Source: Gammaproteobacteria bacterium (GTDB lineage: Bacteria > Pseudomonadota > Gammaproteobacteria > Pseudomonadales > Cellvibrionaceae). From it: 6,516 nucleotides of DNA. Both the position numbers and the translations under genes were made by a program. The notes beneath the pieces were generated by a model. The model saw nothing but the letters and a program-made list of their open reading frames with translations, made no database searches and was not told the DNA's origin. This document shows positions 1 through 6,516 of the stretch, in pieces (position 1 is the first letter of the stretch; each line of letters begins with the position of its first letter). Location of the stretch: assembly GCA_021151625.1 (NCBI GenBank), contig JAGKWY010000174.1, positions 1 to 6,516 of the forward strand, given 5' to 3'.

Positions 1-2041
1 TGCCGAGATTGCAAAAACACTCGGCAAAATTTCACTGGATGACGAAAATCATCGTATTCCCGACGAGAATGCCGGCAAACATATTTGCGTGGTAGAAGCC
101 GGCACGGGCACGGGGAAAACTATCGCCTATTTATTGCCGGCCATTGTCATGGCCAAAGCGCTGGGCAAAAAGCTGGTTGTCTCTACCGCAACGGTTGCGT
201 TGCAAGAGCAAATCGTCAATAAAGATTTACCTGAGTTGCATCGCAACAGCGGTTTGTCATTTACCTTTACGCTCGCCAAAGGCCGCGGTCGCTATTTGTG
301 TTTAAGCAAGCTGGATAATTTAATTGCGGAATACCAGAGCGGTTTAAATCCCACGCGCGCGCTTTACGAAGATGAATACCCCAGCGTTTCTGCGCAAGGT
401 TTTAAACTTTACGAATCCATGATGGATGCGCTCGCGTCCAATAAATGGAATGGTGAACGTGATACCTGGCCGCAAGCGCTGGAACAAAATGAATGGCAAA
501 TCATTACTACTGATCATCGCCAATGTACCGGGCGCCGCTGTTCCAACGTGTCGGCGTGCAGCTTTTTTAAAGCGCGCGATTCCATGCATTCGGTGGACTG
601 CATAGTCACCAATCATGATCTGGTGTTGGCGGATCTGGCCTTGGGTGGCGGTGCAATTTTGCCCGCACCGGCAGACACCATTTATGTATTTGATGAAGGT
701 CATCACCTCCCGCAAAAAGCGTTGAATCACTTTGCGCATCACAGTCGCATGCTCTCTACCAGTAAATGGCTGGATCAATGCAATAAAGCACTGGGTGCTA
801 TGCTCGGGGTTATCAGTGGTGCCGGTAATGTTGATCGCTTTGGTGAGCAACTTCCTGCTGCACTAATTGATTGCAAGCAGCGCCTGGATCAGTTGTACCC
901 GGTATTTGAATCGCTCGCGCAATCGATTGCATTTGATGATCGCCAATCCCATTACCGTTTTGATGGCGGCGTGGTGCCGCAAGATTTATTAATACCTTGT
1001 GTAGAGTTGTATAAAGGTTTTGATCGCCTGACTGATTTATTGAAAAAAATGCTCGATGAAGTCAGTCAGGCCATGGAGGACATGCATTGTCCGGTGCCGA
1101 AAGTGGACTTGGAAAATCATTATCCAATCCTTGGTGCATGGCAGGCGCGTGCAGAGGCCAATCGCGATTTATGGGCGAGTTTTGCTACGCCGGATTCGGT
1201 GAGCAGTGTGCCCAAAGCGCGTTGGTTAACGCCGGTCGACGCCAGCGGTAATATGGATCTGGAAGTTTGCTCCAGCCCCATTCTTGCGGCAAAAACCCTG
1301 GAATTTAGTTTGTGGGAAAAAGTCTGCGGTGCAATTATTACCTCAGCTACTTTGACCGCATTGGGAAATTTTTATCGTTTCCAGATGCGCGCAGGTACGC
1401 CATCAGATTCCAATTATCAAGTAGTGCCAAGCCCGTTTAATTTCCAGCAGGCAACCCTGGAAATTCCGGCGCGTACTGTTGAAGCAACCAATTCCGACGT
1501 TCATACCCTGGCCATCATTGATGACTTGCCCAATCTAATTGATTCAACGGAAGGTACTCTGGTGCTTTTCTCATCGCGCAAACAAATGCTCGATGTGTTT
1601 GATGAAATGCCGCAAGACCTGCGCGATATTATTTTGTTGCAGGGTGATAATTCCAAACAGGAAATGTTGATCCAACATAAAAAACGTCTGGATGAAGGTG
1701 AGGGCAGTGTGCTCTTTGGTTTGGCGAGTTTTGCTGAAGGGGTGGATTTGCCTGGTAAATATTGTACCCACGTGGTTATTGCCAAGTTGCCCTTCGCCGT
1801 GCCGGATGATCCTATTGAAGCGGCCTTGTCAGAGTGGGTAGAGGCGCGCGGCGGTAATGCGTTTATGGAAATCACCGTACCGGATGCATCGCTGAAATTA
1901 ATCCAGGCCTGCGGACGTTTGTTGCGTACAGAAACCGATACCGGGCGCATCAGCTTGCTGGATCGTCGCATTATTACCAAGCGCTACGGCAAAGCAATTT
2001 TAAATTCCTTGCCACCGTTTACGCAGATCGTGCATAAATAA
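1..2041 (+). CDS. dinG: ATP-dependent DNA helicase DinG (5'-truncated by window edge)
   Basis: This is an XPD/DinG-type superfamily 2 helicase; the E. coli enzyme is a 5'-to-3' Fe-S helicase linked to repair and R-loop removal. The frame is open from base 2 with no start visible, giving about 679 residues. By matching the Fe-S cysteines to E. coli DinG (716 aa), roughly 20 N-terminal residues are missing. Counting from the GTG at 89 as residue 1, I see Walker A GTGTGKT at 5-11, the four Fe-S cysteines at 71, 146, 151 and 157 (spacing close to E. coli), the DEAH-like box DEGH at 202-205, SATLT at 419-423, motif V FAEGVDLPG at 548-556 and motif VI QACGRLLRT at 606-614. All catalytic and cluster residues are present, so it looks functional. 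The GTG at 89 is not the start, because it lies just before Walker A inside the conserved core. The stop is TAA at 2039-2041. Its promoter, and any LexA box as in E. coli, would lie upstream of the window. Confidence 0.96.
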   Translation, partial: AEIAKTLGKISLDDENHRIPDENAGKHICVVEAGTGTGKTIAYLLPAIVMAKALGKKLVVSTATVALQEQIVNKDLPELHRNSGLSFTFTLAKGRGRYLCLSKLDNLIAEYQSGLNPTRALYEDEYPSVSAQGFKLYESMMDALASNKWNGERDTWPQALEQNEWQIITTDHRQCTGRRCSNVSACSFFKARDSMHSVDCIVTNHDLVLADLALGGGAILPAPADTIYVFDEGHHLPQKALNHFAHHSRMLSTSKWLDQCNKALGAMLGVISGAGNVDRFGEQLPAALIDCKQRLDQLYPVFESLAQSIAFDDRQSHYRFDGGVVPQDLLIPCVELYKGFDRLTDLLKKMLDEVSQAMEDMHCPVPKVDLENHYPILGAWQARAEANRDLWASFATPDSVSSVPKARWLTPVDASGNMDLEVCSSPILAAKTLEFSLWEKVCGAIITSATLTALGNFYRFQMRAGTPSDSNYQVVPSPFNFQQATLEIPARTVEATNSDVHTLAIIDDLPNLIDSTEGTLVLFSSRKQMLDVFDEMPQDLRDIILLQGDNSKQEMLIQHKKRLDEGEGSVLFGLASFAEGVDLPGKYCTHVVIAKLPFAVPDDPIEAALSEWVEARGGNAFMEITVPDASLKLIQACGRLLRTETDTGRISLLDRRIITKRYGKAILNSLPPFTQIVHK

Positions 2042-2065
2042 ATTATCGTGTATTTCTCGAATGTC

Positions 2066-2099
2066 ATGTTGGGCATCGCTGCGCTCAGCACCAACCTAC
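2066..2099 (-). repeat. REP-like palindrome, family 1, minus copy
   Basis: Read on the minus strand, this element starts with GTAG at its 5' foot and continues as an imperfect hairpin. The outer stem pairs GTTGG (2068-2072) with CCAAC (2091-2095). The inner stem pairs GCTG (2078-2081) with CAGC (2086-2089) around a 4-nt loop. A GTAG tetranucleotide followed by an imperfect palindrome is the known signature of REP elements mobilised by RAYT (TnpA-REP) enzymes. It faces the copy at 2110-2155, with only about 10 nt between them, forming a BIME-like pair. There is no T-tract, so it is not an obvious intrinsic terminator for dinG. Confidence 0.7.
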
Positions 2100-2109
2100 A
2101 GAGTGCTTC

Positions 2110-2155
2110 GTAGGTTGGGGCGGGCCGCGTAGGCTGAGCTTGCGAACCCCAACAT
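2110..2155 (+). repeat. REP-like palindrome, family 1, plus copy
   Basis: This is the partner of the minus copy at 2066-2099 in inverted orientation. It begins GTAGGTTGG and ends CCCCAACAT. The stem is GTTGGGG (2114-2120) with CCCCAAC (2147-2153), 7 perfect pairs. The region between the arms is longer than in the partner and includes a GC-rich stretch around 2121-2134, which looks like extra sequence relative to the compact form of this repeat. The two foot sequences CCAACCTAC (2091-2099) and GTAGGTTGG (2110-2118) can also pair with each other across a 10-nt loop, so the whole 90 bp can fold in more than one way. It ends 20 nt before the yqcC start codon. Confidence 0.7.
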
Positions 2156-2175
2156 TTATCAGCCCGGTAAAACCT

Positions 2176-2511
2176 ATGAATAATTCTCACATTCCCATTG
2201 CCGAAACCTTGATGGATATCGAAAAGGAATTACGCAATTTGCGGTTATGGGAATTTGAAATGATTGCGGGGGAGGCGCTGTTGAGTGTGCAACCTTTTGC
2301 AGTAGATACCATGACTTTTCCGCAATGGTTGCAATTTATATTTTTACCGCGCATGTATTTTTTATTAGATGAGCAATTGCCGCTGCCATCTAACTCCGCT
2401 ATAGCGCCTATGGCGGAGCAGTATTTTTCTGGCTTAAACCTGCATTCAGTTTTGTTAATCACCCACCTGCAAAAAATAGATAAAATTTTAACCGATAAGT
2501 CCTATTCGTAG
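2176..2511 (+). CDS. yqcC: YqcC family protein (DUF446)
   Basis: This is a 111-residue soluble protein resembling E. coli YqcC, whose molecular function is not established. Recognition rests on the central block at residues 39-84: QPFAVDTM, then PQWLQFIFLPRM, LLDEQLPLP and the AIAPMAEQYF segment. These match the order of QPFFMDTM, EWLQWVLIPRM, LLDNKQPLP and AVAPYYE in E. coli YqcC. There is no signal peptide or membrane segment. I chose the ATG at 2176 because upstream in-frame codons run through the REP-like element. The ribosome-binding site is weak, at best GGTAA at 2166-2170. The gene follows dinG by about 135 nt on the same strand and may be co-transcribed. In E. coli yqcC adjoins truC, which is not present here. 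The stop TAG (2509-2511) lies inside the next REP-like repeat. Confidence 0.88.
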   Translation: MNNSHIPIAETLMDIEKELRNLRLWEFEMIAGEALLSVQPFAVDTMTFPQWLQFIFLPRMYFLLDEQLPLPSNSAIAPMAEQYFSGLNLHSVLLITHLQKIDKILTDKSYS

Positions 2512-2531
2512 GGGCGCAATTTATTGCGACC
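2507..2531 (+). repeat. REP-like palindrome, family 2, copy A
   Basis: This 25-bp element starts CGTAGGGG and carries the palindrome CGCAAT-TT-ATTGCG (2515-2528), with two further G-C pairs outside an A mismatch. It has the GTAG foot plus hairpin layout typical of REPs. It contains the yqcC stop codon. The same unit recurs inverted at 2538-2562 and 2587-2611, with different but complementary stem bases. Confidence 0.7.
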
Positions 2532-2537
2532 ATTTCT

Positions 2538-2562
2538 GGATTCAATAAATTGAACCCCTACG
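2538..2562 (-). repeat. REP-like palindrome, family 2, copy B
   Basis: This is the inverted copy relative to copy A. On the minus strand it reads CGTAGGGG, then TTCAATTTATTGAA, then TCC. The inner stem is TTCAAT/ATTGAA with one mismatch (A opposite C) further out. It is a near-identical direct repeat of copy C 49 bp away, and the similarity continues a few bases past the GTAG foot. Together with copy A it forms a head-to-head BIME-like pair separated by 6 bp. Confidence 0.7.
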
Positions 2563-2586
2563 GATGTGTATCTACTTTTTGTTTTT

Positions 2587-2611
2587 GGGTTCAATAAATT
2601 GAACCCCTACG
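2587..2611 (-). repeat. REP-like palindrome, family 2, copy C
   Basis: This is the most perfect member: GGGTTCAAT-AA-ATTGAACCC, a 9+9 bp palindrome at 2587-2606, followed by CCTACG, the complement of the GTAG foot. It sits 6 bp beyond the stop codon of the minus-strand esterase gene. On the minus strand the hairpin is followed by A-rich sequence (2575-2586 complement), and on the plus strand the T-rich run lies before it. Neither orientation therefore gives a canonical intrinsic terminator, though it could still stop or stabilise transcripts from the convergent genes. Confidence 0.72.
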
Positions 2612-2617
2612 AATGTA

Positions 2618-4204
2618 TTAATTCAAATGCTTTTGTAGCTCTGCCAATTCCGGATTATTCCGAATCGCATCTGCCACCATTTTTGCCATAGCTTCTGCCC
2701 CATTTTTTTGAAAATGGGTTCCATCTGGAACCTGTGTGCTGCCTGCTGCATTATTGGTATAGAAAGGGTTAATGGCCGGGTCTACCACCAACCAATAATT
2801 TCGCCAGCCGGGTTCACCCACTTTATTGGCAAAGTTCATGCTCGCGGCTTCCAAATCGATAAGCGGTAACTGGTGCAGCTTCGCTGTGGTTTTAATCGTG
2901 TCCGTGTAATCACCCGTAAATAGGTAGCCGTTAGTTGCATTCTGGCGAGTTAAATGCGAGTGGGCCACTGGTGTGGTTTGCTCGCCTTTTGCATTTTTAA
3001 TTCGTGCTGTAGGTGTAAACATCACCGGATGTGCACCGCGTTCACGTGCGATTTTTATATAGCGTTCCAATGAGTGCTGAAAAGATAATTCTGGCTGGCC
3101 GCTGGGGAATTGCGGATTTTCTGCAGCATTATTGGGATAGGTGCACAGGTTTTTTACATCAGACGGGCCGCGTAAAGGTTTGCTGCTATCGCAATTCTGG
3201 TCGTTGTGACCGTGATTAATAAACACATAATCGCCCGCCTGGATTAAATAATCCATCTGCGTGTACCAGCGGCCATTGTAAAAGTCGCGCGAACTGCGCC
3301 CCGCGCGCGAACCAACAATCACCTGAATCCCGCTGTCGGATTTGAATTGTGCAGCGAGTGCCTGGCCCCAGCCCATGCGCGGGTAACGCAGCTGCTCATA
3401 CACAGCAGAAGTTGAATCCCCAACAATAAAAATACGTGTTTTGGCATTTTTAACTTGCAGGTATTCTGCGCGCGCACGCTCCAAATCAAAGGCTTCATAA
3501 GCGCCGTTTGGCATTAAGCCAACAATTGGGCGAAAACCAAAATCGGTTAGCGATGTATGGCCGGTTTCACCGGTGTTATTTTCATAATTGCGGTTGTGAT
3601 GCAATAACGAAAAAATTTCCGTCACCGGGTTGGTGTCGGTCATCGGAAAAGTTGCCGGGTCAAATTCACTGGCATTAGTTATTCCGGCGGTGGTGAGTGC
3701 GGCAGAAAATCCTTTGCGCATTTCAGCCAGTGCTTGATTTACACCTATCTGATCGACGGCGCCAATAGTGTTCGAGTTAACCCATTGTTGCGGACCAATA
3801 AAACCTTTGCTCACCGCAAGATCAGAAACAATACGATCCGTTAATGGGTTGATATTGGCAATCAAATTTTTGTCGGCGGGTGCCTGGCTCACCAATCCCG
3901 CTAAACAAATAGGACGCAAGCGTGAATTATTGGTGCAGTCTTCAGCTTTCCCCTGGGAAACTACCGATACTAACACCGGGTAGTGAAGTCCGCGCGTTTT
4001 AATACTGTAAATGCCCAGGGCATTGGTTTCCGTTTTCACTTCTTTGCCGCTGGCATCGCGCAGGGTAACTTGTGCATTAGCAAGTGGTGCACGCTCATAG
4101 GCAAGGCCGCTTACCCTCGTTGCGTTGTTAAAGGATTGGCAGGCACTCAAACTCAGTGCGAGTGCTGCAGACGACAATATCAGGTTGATTGTATTTTTTT
4201 TCAT
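2618..4204 (-). CDS. Lipoprotein with CE12-type rhamnogalacturonan acetylesterase (SGNH) domain
   Basis: This 528-residue protein probably removes acetyl groups from rhamnogalacturonan or a related pectic polymer at the cell surface or in the periplasm. Residues 1-22 form a lipoprotein signal peptide with lipobox LSAC and lipidated C22; Q23 at +2 suggests outer-membrane sorting. Residues about 30-85 resemble a carboxypeptidase-regulatory-like beta-sandwich (GLAYERAPLANAQVTLRD, then NALGIYSI). Residues about 110-250 are an unassigned, mostly helical linker. Residues about 255-520 are the SGNH hydrolase: block I GDSTSA (nucleophile S264), oxyanion region AGRSS (301-305), block III GHND (332-335) and block V DGTH (D494, H497). 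All catalytic positions are present. C338 and C354 in an insertion could form a disulfide. The ATG at 4204 has AGGA at 4213-4210, 5 nt upstream. It lies 20 nt after the propeller gene, probably in one operon. CE12 is my best family match; another SGNH esterase specificity is possible. Confidence 0.85.
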   Translation of the reverse strand: MKKNTINLILSSAALALSLSACQSFNNATRVSGLAYERAPLANAQVTLRDASGKEVKTETNALGIYSIKTRGLHYPVLVSVVSQGKAEDCTNNSRLRPICLAGLVSQAPADKNLIANINPLTDRIVSDLAVSKGFIGPQQWVNSNTIGAVDQIGVNQALAEMRKGFSAALTTAGITNASEFDPATFPMTDTNPVTEIFSLLHHNRNYENNTGETGHTSLTDFGFRPIVGLMPNGAYEAFDLERARAEYLQVKNAKTRIFIVGDSTSAVYEQLRYPRMGWGQALAAQFKSDSGIQVIVGSRAGRSSRDFYNGRWYTQMDYLIQAGDYVFINHGHNDQNCDSSKPLRGPSDVKNLCTYPNNAAENPQFPSGQPELSFQHSLERYIKIARERGAHPVMFTPTARIKNAKGEQTTPVAHSHLTRQNATNGYLFTGDYTDTIKTTAKLHQLPLIDLEAASMNFANKVGEPGWRNYWLVVDPAINPFYTNNAAGSTQVPDGTHFQKNGAEAMAKMVADAIRNNPELAELQKHLN

Positions 4205-4213
4205 AATAATCCT
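4205..4213 (-). promoter_or_regulatory. Ribosome binding site of the esterase gene
   Basis: On the minus strand AGGA (4213-4210) precedes the ATG at 4204 with a 5-nt spacer, TTATT. It fixes the esterase start and lies in the 20-nt gap after the propeller stop codon, which supports translation from a shared transcript. Confidence 0.65.
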
Positions 4214-4224
4214 GCACAGAATAA

Positions 4225-4819
4225 TTAATCATTCCGGGTTAATAAGGGTATTCGTATTAACCTTTCACCAACGCCAATTAACATGTTATTAGGATTGTCG
4301 ATATATAAATTTTTTATTGAGCCCTGGGTAACCGCAGGCAACAATTCCCAGTTCTGACCATCGTCCTTAGAGTAGATGATTTCGCCAGATTTTCCTGGTA
4401 AATAGATAATTCCGGTCGCTTCATCTTGCACTGGCGTGCGCAAGCTGGATTGTGTTGGTGACGCAATAACTTGCCAGTGGTTGTTTTGCTCATTGCCCAG
4501 ACGCGCGATAAAACCCTGTGCGCCACTTGCGATCAAGCTGCCATCTTGTGTTTCAAATAACGCCAGCAGAGTTGCAGATGCGCCGCTTGCCTGAACTTCA
4601 AGTTCTGCATCTTGCCATGTTTTTCCACCATCAGTGGATTGAATTAACACTCCTTTATCGCCCGCTGCCCAAAGGTTGTTTTTAGTCGCCATAATCGTTT
4701 GTAACGATTGCGCTAGCCCGGTGGCAATCTGGGTCCATTCTTTTCCGTTTGGTGATAGCTGGATATTTCCCTGTGGCCCTACAGCAACAAATTGCTGGCT
4801 ATACTGATCAAAAATAACG

Positions 4820-4827
<8 letters not shown>
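4225..4827 (-). CDS. C-terminal part of a frame-split Asp-box beta-propeller protein
   Basis: This is the continuation of the propeller gene that starts at 6316, in a reading frame one base off. It has 200 residues if read from the TTG at 4827, but that TTG is unlikely to be a real start. No Shine-Dalgarno precedes it, only the CAGCAA tract, and the first residues (LFNVIFDQYSQQFVAVG) are the first strands of a propeller blade. Asp boxes lie at residues 64-71 (STDGGKTW) and 153-160 (SKDDGQNW), with weaker ones at SPNGKEW (25-31) and before NNHW. About four to five blade repeats are present, and the last segment (SIKNLYIDNPNNMLIGVGERL) could close the ring with the N-terminus. It overlaps the upstream frame by 8 nt. 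It may be translated only if the frame is corrected, by re-initiation at the overlap, or not at all. Sequence similarity to the first half is clear by eye. Confidence 0.72.
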
Positions 4828-6316
<1,489 letters not shown>

Positions 6317-6382
6317 GGTTAACCATTCATTATTATTAGCCTTTAATTATCGGTGTAATTATTCAGGCAAAAGGAAATTGTG

Positions 6383-6400
6383 CCGTTATCTGGATAACAG
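6383..6400. promoter_or_regulatory. Short palindrome, candidate operator or leader hairpin
   Basis: GTTATC (6385-6390), a TG spacer and GATAAC (6393-6398) form a perfect 6+6 inverted repeat. One mismatched pair (C6384 with A6399) and one further C-G pair (6383/6400) lie outside it. It sits 67 nt upstream of the propeller start codon, in the probable 5' leader. It is compatible with a dimeric repressor site. No regulator can be named from the sequence. Confidence 0.3.
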
Positions 6401-6450
6401 CAAAAAATAATAAGTTGGGGTAAAAGTGACGAACGCCAGTGCCGGAATAA

Positions 6451-6479
6451 TTTATATTTTTGTGCGGAAGATAATACAA
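6451..6479 (-). promoter_or_regulatory. Possible sigma-70 promoter of the propeller-esterase pair
   Basis: On the minus strand TTGTAT (6479-6474) and TATAAA (6456-6451) are separated by 17 nt, a good match to -35/-10 spacing with a moderate -35. The implied transcript would start near 6444 and have a leader of about 125 nt that includes the 6383-6400 palindrome. The surrounding sequence is AT-rich, so a chance match is possible. Confidence 0.4.
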
Positions 6480-6516
6480 GCGGATAAATCATATGTACAG
6501 ATAAAATTAAGCTGCT

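Noticed and set aside
344..1980. Minus-strand open frames antisense to dinG
   Set aside because: They are shadows of a strongly conserved helicase frame, and their translations show no recognisable domain.
2140..2175. Upstream TTG start for the yqcC-family gene
   Set aside because: The added residues come from the REP-like repeat and do not resemble the family N-terminus; the ATG at 2176 fits the family length.
2507..2611. CRISPR array or intrinsic terminators
   Set aside because: Repeats are palindromic, in mixed orientation and irregularly spaced, unlike CRISPR. None of the hairpins is followed by a T-run in the direction of transcription.
6317..6328. Mini-ORF ATG-AAT-GGT-TAA just before the propeller ATG
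   Set aside because: A three-codon frame with no ribosome site of its own is expected by chance in AT-rich leader sequence.

Overview
The window reads as a chromosomal stretch from a Gammaproteobacterium. The best guess is a plant-polysaccharide degrader of the Cellvibrio type. That guess rests on a DinG-family helicase and a YqcC-family protein of gammaproteobacterial character, next to a lipoprotein carrying a rhamnogalacturonan-acetylesterase-like (CE12, SGNH) domain. The genus is inference; no rRNA or other marker is present.

Layout. Positions 1-2041 (+) hold the 3' part of dinG, whose start lies outside the window. Positions 2066-2155 hold two inverted REP-like palindromes. Positions 2176-2511 (+) hold a small yqcC-family gene. 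Positions 2507-2611 hold three more REP-like palindromes of a second family, lying between convergent genes. On the minus strand, 4204 to 2618 encodes the CE12-like acetylesterase lipoprotein. Just upstream of it, and read first in the same direction, 6316 to 4225 encodes a long Asp-box (BNR/Ycf48-like) beta-propeller lipoprotein. Positions 6317-6516 are non-coding and hold the probable promoter of this minus-strand pair plus a short palindrome.

The most notable locus is the propeller gene. It is broken into two overlapping frames (6316-4820 and 4827-4225) exactly at the edge of a perfect hexanucleotide microsatellite, 16 units of CAGCAA on the coding strand, which encodes 32 consecutive glutamines. 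Removing one T from the TTT at 4831-4833 (+ strand) would join both halves into a 696-residue protein. My hand alignment gives that protein about 14 propeller-blade repeats, which fits two seven-bladed propellers. The lesion may be a real mutation, a phase-like event or a sequencing/assembly error.

The propeller gene and the esterase gene are 20 nt apart on the same strand, both with lipoprotein-type signal peptides, so they probably form an envelope-associated operon. A shared role in handling pectic polysaccharide is plausible but is inference from the esterase alone. dinG and yqcC are housekeeping or conserved genes and look functionally unrelated to the pair.
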